Below are positions 8,557 to 20,097 of a stretch of 64,000 nt of DNA, piece after piece (within the stretch, counting starts at the first letter, position 1; each line of letters starts with the position of its first letter). A program made the position numbers and the translations under genes. The stretch is from Aquabacterium sp. (GTDB lineage: Bacteria > Pseudomonadota > Gammaproteobacteria > Burkholderiales > Burkholderiaceae_C), in NCBI RefSeq assembly GCF_016195855.1, contig NZ_JACPYU010000003.1, positions 124,001 through 188,000 of the forward strand, in the 5' to 3' direction. Below the pieces are notes generated by a model. It worked only from the letters and a program-made list of their open reading frames with translations, did not search any database and was not told where the DNA came from.

Positions 8557-9330
8557 TTGAGCCGCACGCCCTCGCCTGCCTCCGCCTTGCCCCTGCCGCC
8601 GAATCATTCGGATGGCGAGACACCCTCTTGCCCCATCGTTGCGGCGGTTGCGGCCATCGCCCCCAGGCTGCCTGGCGTGCGCCAGCGCCGCAAGGCAGCC
8701 CGTCCGCACGAGTTGCTGGAAGCCGCCCTCACCCTGTTCGTGGAGAAAGGGCTGGCCGCCACCCGCGCCGAAGAAGTGGCCAAACTGGCTGGCGTCTCCA
8801 AAGGCACGCTCTATCTTTACTACCCGAGCAAGGACGAGTTGTTCAAGGCCGTGGTGCGCGCCTACCTGACCCAGGTCATCGCAGAAGGCCACGAGCTGGT
8901 GGACCAATTCGACGGTGGCACATCAGACCTGCTGCACCTGCTGGCCCACACCTGGTGGTCCCGTGTGGGCGCCTCGAAGGCATCGGGCCTGCTGGTGCTG
9001 ATCATGGCCGAGGCCCGCAACTTCCCTGAGCTGGCGCAGTTCTATGTGGATGAAGTCGTGGCCCCGAGCCATGCCCTGCTGGCACGCGCCGTTCAGCGCG
9101 GCATCGACCGCAGCGAGTTCCGCCCCATGGACGTGACCTCGGTGGTGCACGCCCTCATCGCCCCTGTCCAGTTCCTGATCCTCTACCGCCAGTGCACCTC
9201 GGTGTGCACCGCCAACCCCGTGCCGCTTGATCCGGAACGTTTCATGACGACCCAGATCGAGTTGCTGCTTCGTGGCCTGGAAGTGCGCCACCCGGTCTCA
9301 TCCAACGAGCCGTCACCACAAGACACATGA
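8557..9330 (+). CDS. TetR/AcrR-family repressor of the RND efflux operon
   Basis: 257 residues. The DNA-binding domain sits at about residues 50-95 (RPHELLEAALTLFVEKGLAA, then VAKLAGVSKGTLYLYYPSKDEL); the C-terminal part is the variable ligand-binding and dimerisation domain. The TTG start gives an unusual Pro/Ser-rich N-terminal arm of about 40 residues before the HTH. A GTG near residue 41 is an alternative, but the promoter position fits the TTG. Its stop overlaps the start of the membrane-fusion gene (ATGA), so regulator and pump are co-transcribed, giving feedback control. Confidence 0.88.
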   Translation: MSRTPSPASALPLPPNHSDGETPSCPIVAAVAAIAPRLPGVRQRRKAARPHELLEAALTLFVEKGLAATRAEEVAKLAGVSKGTLYLYYPSKDELFKAVVRAYLTQVIAEGHELVDQFDGGTSDLLHLLAHTWWSRVGASKASGLLVLIMAEARNFPELAQFYVDEVVAPSHALLARAVQRGIDRSEFRPMDVTSVVHALIAPVQFLILYRQCTSVCTANPVPLDPERFMTTQIELLLRGLEVRHPVSSNEPSPQDT

Positions 9331-10484
9331 GCAAACCCATCAAATGGATCGCCCTGGCAGCAGGCTTGCTGATTCTGGGCGGCGGCATCGGCCGCGCCAT
9401 CGTGCACAAGAAGGCTCAGCAAAACGAACTGGCGCAAAGCACAGCCAGCGCGCAAGCCGGTGTGATGTCGCTGGGCAGCAAGGATGTGCATGACGTGCGC
9501 ACCACCCTGCTCACGCACGCCATCCCGGTATCGGGCAGCCTGACGGCGCAGCGCGCGGCCATCGTCAAGGCCAAGGTCGCAGCCGAGCTGCTGAGCCTGA
9601 CCGTGCGCGAGGGCGATCAGGTCAAGGCCGATCAGGTCATCGGCAAGCTGGACCCGCAGGAGTTCGAGACACGCCTGCAACAGGCCCGCCAGCAGGCCGC
9701 ATCGGCCAAGGCGCAATGGCAGATCGCCCAACAGAATCTGGAGAACAACCAGGCGCTGGTGCAACAAGGCTTCATCTCGCGCACGGCGCTGGACAACTCG
9801 CTGTCCAATGCAGCCGCCACCAAGGCCACGTACGAGGCCGCCCAGTCTGCGGTAGACCTGGCCGCCAAGTCTCTGAAAGACAGCGTCGTGCGTGCCCCCA
9901 TTGCCGGGCAGATCTCGCAACGCTTTGCGCAGGCGGGTGAGCGTGTTGGTGTGGATGGCCGCATCGTCGAGGTCGTGGACCTGGGCAGCCTGGAGCTGCA
10001 AGCCCCCTTGACCCCACAGGACGTCACCCAGGTGCGCGTGGGCAGCCTCGCTACCCTGCATGTGGAAGGCTTGCCGGACGCCCTGCCCGCGCGCATTGCG
10101 CGCATCAACCCCAGCGCCACGGCCGACACCCGCTCGGTCATGGTCTACCTGGCCCTGAAGCCCCACCCCGCCTTGCGCCAGGGCCTGTTCGTGCAAGGCG
10201 AGATCACCTTGACACAGCAAGAGGCGCTGAGCGTGCCGCAAACTGCCGTCACGCGTGAGTCCGGCCATGAGCAGGTCCTGCGCGTGCGCGATGGCAAGGT
10301 CAGCAAGATCGATGTGAAACTGGGCTCGCATGTTGGCAAGGGTGCAAACGAGGTCCCCATGGTGGAAGTCACCGAAGGGCTGCAGGCCGGCGATCGCGTG
10401 CTGATCAATGCATCCGGCACCGTGCATGACGGCCAGGCCGTGTCCCTGGGTCAAGCACCAGCCTCATCCGCCGCGGCGCACTGA
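9327..10484 (+). CDS. RND efflux periplasmic adaptor (membrane fusion protein)
   Basis: 385 residues. Uncleaved N-terminal anchor (KWIALAAGLLILGGGIG), then the adaptor layout: lipoyl half (VSGSLTAQRAAIVKAKVAAE), an alpha-helical coiled-coil hairpin at about residues 110-190, lipoyl half (VVRAPIAGQISQRFAQAGERV), beta-barrel and membrane-proximal domain. It links the inner-membrane pump to an outer-membrane channel, probably the TolC encoded 4 kb downstream. It overlaps the repressor gene by four bases and is 12 bases from the pump gene. Confidence 0.9.
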   Translation: MSKPIKWIALAAGLLILGGGIGRAIVHKKAQQNELAQSTASAQAGVMSLGSKDVHDVRTTLLTHAIPVSGSLTAQRAAIVKAKVAAELLSLTVREGDQVKADQVIGKLDPQEFETRLQQARQQAASAKAQWQIAQQNLENNQALVQQGFISRTALDNSLSNAAATKATYEAAQSAVDLAAKSLKDSVVRAPIAGQISQRFAQAGERVGVDGRIVEVVDLGSLELQAPLTPQDVTQVRVGSLATLHVEGLPDALPARIARINPSATADTRSVMVYLALKPHPALRQGLFVQGEITLTQQEALSVPQTAVTRESGHEQVLRVRDGKVSKIDVKLGSHVGKGANEVPMVEVTEGLQAGDRVLINASGTVHDGQAVSLGQAPASSAAAH

Positions 10485-10496
10485 GCCCCCGACACC

Positions 10497-13655
<3,159 letters not shown>

Positions 13656-13710
13656 AATCTATGTTTTATCCGGATTACTTTCACTTACCGTCTCCCGTAG
13701 GATGCCCAGC

Positions 13711-14364
13711 ATGAATGTCGAACAAGCCCGCTTCAACATGATCGAGCAACAGATCCGCCCCTGGGATGTCCTGGACACCTCGGTGCTGGCACTGCTGTCT
13801 GCCGTTCGTCGCGAAGACTTCGTCCCCGCCGAACACCGCGCCCAGGCCTTCATGGACCTGGAAATCCCCCTGAGCCAGGGTCGCGCCCTCCTGGCCCCCC
13901 GCGTCGAAGCCCGCATGGTGCAGGACCTGAACCTGAGCAAGCGCGACACCGTGCTGCTGATCGGCGCCACCACCGGCTATGTCACCGCCCTGCTGGCCCA
14001 CAAGGCCCAGCGCGTGATCGGCCTGGAGCCAGACGCCGGCCTGGCCGCCCAGGCCCGCACCAACCTGCGCAACGCCTCGGTGAACAACGCCGAAATCGTC
14101 CAGGCTGATGGCACGGCCGGCTTTCCCGGACAGGCGCCTTACGACGCCATCTTGCTGACCGGCTCCGTGGCCTCCGTGCCGCAGAACCTGCTGGACCAGC
14201 TCAAAACCGGCGGCCGCCTGCTGGCCATCGTCGGCCAGGAGCCTGTCATGCAGGCCACCTTGTTCACGCGCGTGAGCGATGTGCAATTCAATAGCCAGGT
14301 GCTGTTCGACACCATGGCCCCCCGTCTGGCCGGTTTCACCGAGCCCAGCCGCTTCCAGTTCTGA
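13711..14364 (+). CDS. Protein-L-isoaspartate O-methyltransferase-like protein
   Basis: About 217 residues, PCMT fold. N-terminus MNVEQARFNMIEQQIRPWDV is typical of the betaproteobacterial family. The nucleotide-binding motif I is altered: VLLIGATTGYVTALLAHKA in place of VLEIGTGSGY. I chose the ATG at 13711 because AGGA lies eight bases upstream; the ATG at 13702 directly abuts the AGG. It sits between the efflux pump and tolC after an AT-rich gap that could hold a promoter. Repair of isoaspartyl residues is the family role, but whether this member is active is uncertain. Confidence 0.8.
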   Translation: MNVEQARFNMIEQQIRPWDVLDTSVLALLSAVRREDFVPAEHRAQAFMDLEIPLSQGRALLAPRVEARMVQDLNLSKRDTVLLIGATTGYVTALLAHKAQRVIGLEPDAGLAAQARTNLRNASVNNAEIVQADGTAGFPGQAPYDAILLTGSVASVPQNLLDQLKTGGRLLAIVGQEPVMQATLFTRVSDVQFNSQVLFDTMAPRLAGFTEPSRFQF

Positions 14365-14391
14365 CTGCTCTCTCCCAACATTGAGGAATCC

Positions 14392-15807
14392 ATGATGTCC
14401 AAGTCCGTCAAATCGGCCACCAAGCCCATTGGCCAGCGAGTAGCCGCCCGCTGGCGCCCGCTCGCCCTGGCCGCCTCTACGGCGGTGCTGAGCCTGGCGG
14501 GTTGGACACATGCACAAGCCGAAAGCCTGGTGGACCTGTATCAAGCGGCCAAGGGCTACGACGCCGCCTACCTGTCGGCCAAGGCACAGGCCGATTCCGT
14601 TCAATATCAAGTGGAGCAGGCTTATGCCTTGCTGCGTCCCTCGCTGGGCTTGAAGGCATCCGTCACACGCAGCCACTTCGACGGCTCGACCGATCTACCC
14701 CCTGCGCTGGCTGCTGCCTATGGCGGCAACACGTCGACCAACTCCAACACCACCAGCAAAACAGGCGGCCTGGCTGCCAAGATGCCGCTGCTGAACAGGG
14801 CCGATGCCGCCAAGGTGGACCAGGCCGAGCAATCGCTTGAAGCCGCCAAGGCCGATCTCACCATCGCCGAAAACGACCTGGCTGCCCGCCTGACCCAGGC
14901 CTATTTCGACGTGCTGGCCGCGCAGGACGTGCTGACCACCACACAAGCCAACAAAAAGGCGCTGGCCGAGCAACTGGCCTCGGCCAAGCGCAATTTCGAG
15001 GTGGGCAACGCCACCATCACCGACACCCGCGAAGCCCAGGCCCGGTTTGACCTGTCTTCCGCCCAGGAAATTGCCGCCACCAATGACCTGCAGGTCAAGC
15101 GCATTGCCCTGGACCAACTGGTTGGCCGCAAAGATGTCACACCCAGCCCGCTGCTGACCCCCGCCAACCTTGACGCCCTGGCCCCCGGCCAGATGGACGA
15201 CTGGGTTGCCCAGACCTCATCCTCGCCTGTGGTTCGCAAGGCAGAAGTGGGCCTGAAGGTCGCCAAGCTCGAAATCGACAAAGCCAAGGCAGGCAACTGG
15301 CCGACTTTGGACGCCGTGGCCAACCTGTCTCGCAGCAAGATTGACTCCAGTTCAGTACAGGCAACAACCACCTCTGGTACGACGGCCTCTGTTGGTGTCG
15401 AACTGAACATGCCCCTGTACGCCGGTGGCGCCATCCAGAACCGCGTCAAGGAAGTGCTGGCCCTGTCCGACAAGGCCGAGCGTGACGTTGACAACGCCAA
15501 GCGCAGCGTCTCCCTGGCCACCCGCCAGGCCTTCTCTGGCGTGCAGTCGGGCCTGGCCCAGGTCAAGGCCTATGAAGCGGCCGAAGCCTCGGCCAAGCTG
15601 GCCCTGGAAGCCACCCAGCTGGGCTACCGCGTGGGCGTGCGCATCAACAAGGATGTGCTGGATGCCCAGACCGCGGTGAGCTCCACGCAGAAAGACCTCT
15701 ACAAGGCACGCTACGACGTGATCGTCGGCTCGATCAAGCTCAAGCAGGCAGCCGGCACACTCAAGCCCGATGACCTGGTTGAACTCAACAAGCTGGTTGC
15801 CAAGTAA
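14392..15807 (+). CDS. tolC: TolC-family outer-membrane channel protein
   Basis: 471 residues with a signal peptide (RPLALAASTAVLSLAGWTHAQA). The mature protein begins ESLVDLYQAAKGYDAAYLSA, a typical TolC start. Two repeats of the channel pattern follow (AKADLTIAENDLAARLTQAYFDVLAAQDVL, split here into EAAKADLTIAENDL and LAARLTQAYFDVL). The C-terminal GYRVGVRINKDVLDAQTAV is characteristic. It forms the trimeric exit duct for the RND system and possibly for type I secretion. RBS GAGGA precedes two adjacent ATG codons; a terminator follows. Confidence 0.93.
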   Translation: MMSKSVKSATKPIGQRVAARWRPLALAASTAVLSLAGWTHAQAESLVDLYQAAKGYDAAYLSAKAQADSVQYQVEQAYALLRPSLGLKASVTRSHFDGSTDLPPALAAAYGGNTSTNSNTTSKTGGLAAKMPLLNRADAAKVDQAEQSLEAAKADLTIAENDLAARLTQAYFDVLAAQDVLTTTQANKKALAEQLASAKRNFEVGNATITDTREAQARFDLSSAQEIAATNDLQVKRIALDQLVGRKDVTPSPLLTPANLDALAPGQMDDWVAQTSSSPVVRKAEVGLKVAKLEIDKAKAGNWPTLDAVANLSRSKIDSSSVQATTTSGTTASVGVELNMPLYAGGAIQNRVKEVLALSDKAERDVDNAKRSVSLATRQAFSGVQSGLAQVKAYEAAEASAKLALEATQLGYRVGVRINKDVLDAQTAVSSTQKDLYKARYDVIVGSIKLKQAAGTLKPDDLVELNKLVAK

Positions 15808-15827
15808 GCTGGCCCTACCCCGCTCCA

Positions 15828-15856
15828 CAGGCCCGCTTCATGCGGGCCTGTTTTCT
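15828..15856 (+). terminator. Rho-independent terminator after tolC
   Basis: CAGGCCCGC-TTCAT-GCGGGCCTG followed by TTTTCTT, about 20 bases after the tolC stop. Confidence 0.9.
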
Positions 15857-15941
15857 TGCGCCCGCGCATACTGGCGCCCTGTCGGTCGAGGCGGGATTGG
15901 GCTACATTGAATCCAGTGATCCCAAACAACCGGAAGACAAC

Positions 15942-16277
15942 ATGAAACGCCTGCCCCTCTTGAGCTGTACCGCTGCGGCCGTCGTGATGCTGACCGCTTG
16001 CGGCAGCGTCCAACATCATGAACGCTACAGCGGTCATGTGATCGAAGCCAATCCCGACATGGTCACCCAATGCAAGCTCATTGACTCGCTCAGCAGCAGC
16101 TCGGGGCTCACCGGTTTCTTCGCACCCAAGGGTGTCGACAACATCAAGCAGAACCTGCTGCGCCAGGCTGACGCCATGGGTGCCACACACGTGGTTTGGA
16201 ACAAGGCCAACGTGGGCTATGACGAGACCTCGCTCAGCGGCAAGGCCTACCGCTGCCCCACCGCCGATCACCCCTGA
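15942..16277 (+). CDS. Small outer-membrane lipoprotein, DUF4156-like
   Basis: 111 residues. Lipoprotein signal MKRLPLLSCTAAAVVMLTAC with lipobox LTAC and Cys20 as the lipidation site. The mature part has a conserved-looking fold: SGHVIEANPDMVTQCKLID, then a Ser-run, KQNLLRQADAMGATHVVWNK and YRCP near the end, as in DUF4156 lipoproteins. The frame is open upstream to 15840, but that overlaps the tolC terminator. Function unknown; likely a periplasm-facing envelope protein. Monocistronic with its own terminator. Confidence 0.8.
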   Translation: MKRLPLLSCTAAAVVMLTACGSVQHHERYSGHVIEANPDMVTQCKLIDSLSSSSGLTGFFAPKGVDNIKQNLLRQADAMGATHVVWNKANVGYDETSLSGKAYRCPTADHP

Positions 16278-16325
16278 AGCCGCTGAGGCCCCTAAGGCCC
16301 GATTGAGCAACGCCCCAAAGACAAA

Positions 16326-16358
16326 AGCCTGCAACACAAACGTGCTGCAGGCTTTTTT
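16326..16358. terminator. Bidirectional terminator
   Basis: AGCCTGCA-(ACACAAACGTGC)-TGCAGGCT with TTTTTT on the right for the lipoprotein gene. On the minus strand the stem is followed by TTTGTCTTT, just past the tRNA-Thr 3' end, so it can serve both convergent units. Confidence 0.85.
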
Positions 16359-16362
16359 GATT

Positions 16363-16438
16363 TGGTGCCGGCTGTCGGATTCGAACTGACGACCTACCGC
16401 TTACAAGGCGGTTGCTCTACCAACTGAGCTAAGCCGGC
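16363..16438 (-). tRNA. tRNA-Thr (anticodon TGT)
   Basis: On the minus strand GCCGGCT opens the acceptor stem and AGCCGGC closes it, with A as discriminator and an encoded CCA (16363-16365). The D arm is AGCTCAGTTGGTAGAGC, the anticodon arm CCGCCTTGTAAGCGG (loop CTTGTAA, anticodon TGT, reads ACA), and the T arm carries GTTCGAATC. Total 76 nucleotides, all arms pair. No intron. Confidence 0.96.
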
Positions 16439-16486
16439 CCTGATCGTCTCCGATCAGAAGCGCATATTCTACAACGGGAATCAGGC

Positions 16487-17122
16487 TTACTTGATGCGAC
16501 GCAAGGCCGGACGCCCACCACCAGAAGGCGGGGGGTCCGTCTGATCGTCACCACGGTCAGTGGCCTTGGGAACGGACTCGATCTCCACGGGTTTGACCGA
16601 CTTGGGGCGATCCTTGACGGGCGCAGGCGCACCTTCCTTGCCTTCGCCCTTGCCGGCTTTCGCCAGCTTGAGCGAAGGTGCCCGCTCGACCGGATGGTCT
16701 GCAGGCAGGCTTGCATGCATGGCCGCCACATCACCGCCTTCGTCCGGAGACGAGGGTGAATCCACCCCCTCACCGCCAAGGGAAGTCGGCACCGGGAAGG
16801 CCATGCCCTGCCCGTTCTCACGGGCATAGATCGCGATCACATGGTCGATGGGCACGCAGATATCGCGTGCCATGCCGCCAAAACGCGCCTTGAACTCGAT
16901 GTAGTCGTTACCCAACTGCAGCGAGCTTGTGGCCTCGAAGCTGACGTTGAGCACGATCTCGTTGTTCTTGACGTATTCCTGCGGCACCTGAACAGAGCGG
17001 TCCACATAAACAGCCAGATAGGGCGTGAACCCGTTGTCGGTACACCAGTCGTGCAACGCACGGATGAGGTACGGCCGCGTGGAGGAACCCTGGGAGTCTT
17101 GTTCAGTGGACATGCTGCTCAT
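16487..17122 (-). CDS. sspB: ClpXP protease specificity-enhancing factor SspB
   Basis: 211 residues. The folded N-terminal domain reads RPYLIRALHDWCTDNGFTPY, then VPQEYVKNNEIVLNVSFEAT and IEFKARFGGMARDICVPID, the conserved SspB core that binds ssrA tags. A long Pro/Gly/Lys-rich flexible linker follows and the protein ends GRPALRRIK, which corresponds to the short C-terminal peptide that docks on ClpX. It delivers ssrA-tagged proteins to ClpXP. It lies 16 bases after sspA, the usual sspAB pair. Confidence 0.93.
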   Translation of the reverse strand: MSSMSTEQDSQGSSTRPYLIRALHDWCTDNGFTPYLAVYVDRSVQVPQEYVKNNEIVLNVSFEATSSLQLGNDYIEFKARFGGMARDICVPIDHVIAIYARENGQGMAFPVPTSLGGEGVDSPSSPDEGGDVAAMHASLPADHPVERAPSLKLAKAGKGEGKEGAPAPVKDRPKSVKPVEIESVPKATDRGDDQTDPPPSGGGRPALRRIK

Positions 17123-17138
17123 TCAGACCGGTAACGGA

Positions 17139-17753
17139 TCACTTGCGCATCACTTTTTCAGATGGCGTCAGTGCCTCGATGTAGGCCGGACGCGAGAAGA
17201 TGCGCTCAGCATACTTCAACAGCGGCAGTGCATTCTTGGACAGCTCGATGCCGTAGTAATCCAGGCGCCACAACAGCGGTGCGATGGCCACGTCGAGCAT
17301 CGAGAAATCGTCGCCCAGCATGTACTTGTTCTTCAGGAAGATGGGCGCGAGCTGCGTCAGGCGATCGCGGATCTGCGAGCGGGCCCTTTCCAGCTGCTTG
17401 TCATTGCCCTTGAGGCCACCACGGCCCTCCAGCAAGTTGACATGCGAGAACAGTTCCTTCTCGAAGTTCAGCAGGAACAGGCGCACGCGGGCACGGGCCA
17501 CGGGGTCACCCGGCATCAGCTGAGGATGCGGGAAACGCTCGTCGATGTACTCGTTGATGATGTGCGATTCGTACAGGATCAGATCGCGCTCAACAAGGAT
17601 AGGCACCTCGTTGTACGGGTTCATCAGGGCGATGTCTTCCGGCTTGGCGAAGACGTCAACGTCACGGATTTCGAAATCCATGCCCTTTTCAAACAACACA
17701 AAACGGCAACGGTGCGAGTAAGGGCAGGTCGTTCCGGAGTAGAGCACCATCAT
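17139..17753 (-). CDS. sspA: Stringent starvation protein A (GST-like, RNA polymerase-associated)
   Basis: About 204 residues with the GST fold: N-terminal thioredoxin-like part (LYSGTTCPYSHRCRFVLFEKG), the cis-Pro region NPYNEVPILVERDLILYESH, and an all-helical C-terminal domain. SspA lacks GST activity and binds RNA polymerase in known members. Two adjacent ATGs are possible; AGGAGG lies nine bases before the first. It lies between petC and sspB, the common betaproteobacterial order, after a hairpin-rich leader. Confidence 0.92.
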   Translation of the reverse strand: MMVLYSGTTCPYSHRCRFVLFEKGMDFEIRDVDVFAKPEDIALMNPYNEVPILVERDLILYESHIINEYIDERFPHPQLMPGDPVARARVRLFLLNFEKELFSHVNLLEGRGGLKGNDKQLERARSQIRDRLTQLAPIFLKNKYMLGDDFSMLDVAIAPLLWRLDYYGIELSKNALPLLKYAERIFSRPAYIEALTPSEKVMRK

Positions 17754-17790
17754 GGCGGTGGGCCTCCTAATAGTCAGTCTAAAAAGGCTC

Positions 17791-17851
17791 GTGGTGAGAG
17801 ACACCACAAAACAACGAAGCGCAGTGACCGCTTTGTAGCAGGCCACTGCGC
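17791..17851 (-). terminator. Tandem hairpins between petC and sspA
   Basis: On the minus strand GCGCAGTGGCC pairs with GGTCACTGCGC (17819-17851), followed by TTCGTTGTTTTG. A second hairpin, GTGGTG-(TCTCT)-CACCAC (17791-17807), is followed after five bases by TTTTT. Together they look like the terminator of petABC or an attenuator that lowers read-through into sspAB. Confidence 0.6.
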
Positions 17852-17891
17852 CAGCAACGCACTCACCGACGAATCAGTGAGGGCGCCTGAA

Positions 17892-18659
17892 TCACTTCAC
17901 GTCTTTCCAGAAGGCGGCATTCAGACGCCATGCGATGAAGAAGAAGATCGCCAGGAAAATCAGCACGCCCACGCCAATGCGCGTGCGCTGGTTCTGCACG
18001 GGCTCCCCCATCCACTGCAGGTAAGCCACCAGATCAGCCACGGCGCTGTCGTACTCCTGAGGAGACAGCTTGCCCGGGGTCAACTGCTCGAAACCTTCGA
18101 AGTGGTGCTCGGTCTTGGCAGGGTTGTGCGGATCGGCTTCTGTCACGAACTTGGCAGCACGCTGGCCTTGCAGTTCCCACAGCACGTGCGGCATGCCGAC
18201 GTTGGGGAAGATCAGGTTGTTCCAGCCGGTCGGACGGGCGTCGTCGCGGTAGAAGCTGCGCAGGTAGGTGTAGAGGTAATCAGCACCGGTACCACTGCCG
18301 CTGGCGCGCGAACGGGCCACCAGGGTCAGATCAGGCGGCACGGCACCGAACCAGGCCTTGGCATCCTTCGGATCCAGGGAGACCTTCATGACCTCGCCCA
18401 CCTTGTCCGTGGGGAAGAGCATGTTGTCCTTGATCTGCTGATCGGTCAGGCCAATGTCCTTCAGGCGGTTGAAACGCATGAAAGCCGCGGCGTGGCAGTT
18501 CAGACAGTAGTTCACGAACAGCTTGGCACCGTTTTGCAGGGCAGCCAGATCGGTCACACGTTCCTTGGGGAACTTGTCGAGCACCAGGGCTGTATTGGCG
18601 TGCGCGGCACCCGACAACAGGGTGATGGCAGCCAGCAAAGAGGCAAGGATTTTTTTCAT
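17892..18659 (-). CDS. petC: Cytochrome c1 of the bc1 complex
   Basis: 255 residues. Signal peptide ASLLAAITLLSGAAHA, single haem c site CLNCH in FVNYCLNCHAAAFMRFNRL, and a C-terminal membrane anchor (GVGVLIFLAIFFFIAWRLNA) ending FWKDVK. It carries electrons from the Rieske centre to soluble cytochrome c. The start was placed at the ATG at 18659 just before the signal peptide. Third gene of petABC, 20 bases after petB. Confidence 0.95.
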   Translation of the reverse strand: MKKILASLLAAITLLSGAAHANTALVLDKFPKERVTDLAALQNGAKLFVNYCLNCHAAAFMRFNRLKDIGLTDQQIKDNMLFPTDKVGEVMKVSLDPKDAKAWFGAVPPDLTLVARSRASGSGTGADYLYTYLRSFYRDDARPTGWNNLIFPNVGMPHVLWELQGQRAAKFVTEADPHNPAKTEHHFEGFEQLTPGKLSPQEYDSAVADLVAYLQWMGEPVQNQRTRIGVGVLIFLAIFFFIAWRLNAAFWKDVK

Positions 18660-18679
18660 GTCTGTGTTTCCTGCTTCTA

Positions 18680-20083
18680 TCAGTGAGGCTTGAAGGTCAC
18701 ACGATCGGGCACTTGCTTGAAGGTGCCGATCTGGCTCCACCAGGGCATCAGCACGAAGAAGCCGAAGTACAGCAGCGTGCCAACCTGGGACACGATGCCG
18801 CCGATTTCGGAGGGAGGCTGCACACCCAGGTAACCCAGGATGACGAAGTTCACCACGAACACGGCGTACACGATCTTGTGCCAGTCCGGACGGTAACGGA
18901 TGGACTTGACCGGGCTCTTGTCGAACCAGGGCAGGCCAGCCAGGATCACCACGGCGCCACCCATCACGGCCACGCCCCAGAACTTGGCTTCAAAGACCTT
19001 CAGCAGCGCGATCAGCACGGCTGCGCCAACCAGACCTGCCATCTTCGTCTGGCCCGTACCCTTGCCCTTGATCAGGTTCAGCACGGCAGCCAGGCCGACG
19101 ATCACGCACAGCACCTGGACCATCTGGTCGGTGGTGGCACGCAGCATCGAGTAGAAAGGCGTGAAGTACCAGACTGGCGCAATGTGCGGCGGGGTCTTGA
19201 ACGGGTCAGCGGGGATGAAGTTGTTGTACTCCAGGAAGTAACCGCCGAACTCGGGCATGAAGAAGATCACGGCAGTGAAGCAGATCAGGAAGCCGACCAC
19301 GCCCACGATGTCGTGCACCGAGTAGTAGGGGTGGAAAGGCACGCCGTCCAGCGGATGGCCATTGGCATCCTTGGGGCCTTGCTTGATCTCGACGCCGTCG
19401 GGGTTGTTCGAGCCCACTTCGTGCAGCGCGATGATGTGCGCCACCACCAGACCCAGCAGCACCAGCGGCACGGCAATGACGTGCAGCGAGAAGAAGCGGT
19501 TCAGGGTGGCGTCGCCCACCACGTAGTCACCACGGATCAGGATGGCCAGATCAGGGCCGACAAACGGGATGGCAGAGAACAAGTTGATGATCACCTGGGC
19601 GCCCCAGTAGGACATCTGACCCCAGGGGAGCAGGTAGCCCATGAAGGCTTCGGCCATCAGGCACAGGAAAATCAGGCAACCGAAGATCCACACCAGTTCA
19701 CGCGGGGTACGGTAGGAACCGTAGATCAGGCCGCGGTACATATGCAGGTACACCACGATGAAGAACGCCGAGGCGCCCGTCGAGTGCATGTAGCGGATCA
19801 ACCAGCCCCATGGCACGTCGCGCATGATGTATTCGACCGAGGCAAAAGCCACGGCCGCATCCGGCTTGTAGTTCATGACCAGGAAGATGCCGGTCACGAT
19901 CTGGATCACCAGCACCAGCAGGGCCAGCGAACCAAAGAAATACCAGAAGTTGAAGTTCTTGGGGGCGTAGTACTCGGACAGGTGCTCTTTGTAGAGCTTG
20001 GACGCCGGAAAACGGTTGTCCACCCAGTTCAGGAGTTTTTCGCCAGCAGAAGCGCCAGCGGGCGCTTGCTTCATTTCAGCCAT
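18680..20083 (-). CDS. petB: Cytochrome b of the bc1 complex
   Basis: 467 residues, with eight or more membrane helices and the four haem-ligating histidines in their usual places (HSTGASAFFIVVYLHMYRG and HVIAVPLVLLGLVVAH). The quinol-oxidation-site loop reads PVWY (19166-19177) where mitochondrial and alphaproteobacterial proteins have PEWY, so the conserved glutamate is valine. C-terminal helices follow. Catalyses ubiquinol oxidation and reduction at the Qo and Qi sites in the inner membrane. Fourteen bases after petA. Confidence 0.96.
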   Translation of the reverse strand: MAEMKQAPAGASAGEKLLNWVDNRFPASKLYKEHLSEYYAPKNFNFWYFFGSLALLVLVIQIVTGIFLVMNYKPDAAVAFASVEYIMRDVPWGWLIRYMHSTGASAFFIVVYLHMYRGLIYGSYRTPRELVWIFGCLIFLCLMAEAFMGYLLPWGQMSYWGAQVIINLFSAIPFVGPDLAILIRGDYVVGDATLNRFFSLHVIAVPLVLLGLVVAHIIALHEVGSNNPDGVEIKQGPKDANGHPLDGVPFHPYYSVHDIVGVVGFLICFTAVIFFMPEFGGYFLEYNNFIPADPFKTPPHIAPVWYFTPFYSMLRATTDQMVQVLCVIVGLAAVLNLIKGKGTGQTKMAGLVGAAVLIALLKVFEAKFWGVAVMGGAVVILAGLPWFDKSPVKSIRYRPDWHKIVYAVFVVNFVILGYLGVQPPSEIGGIVSQVGTLLYFGFFVLMPWWSQIGTFKQVPDRVTFKPH

Positions 20084-20097
20084 GTGTGTGTCTCCTG

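Noticed and set aside
15840..15941. Extended N-terminus of the DUF4156 lipoprotein
   Set aside because: Would start inside the tolC terminator and bury the lipoprotein signal; ATG at 15942 gives a standard lipobox.
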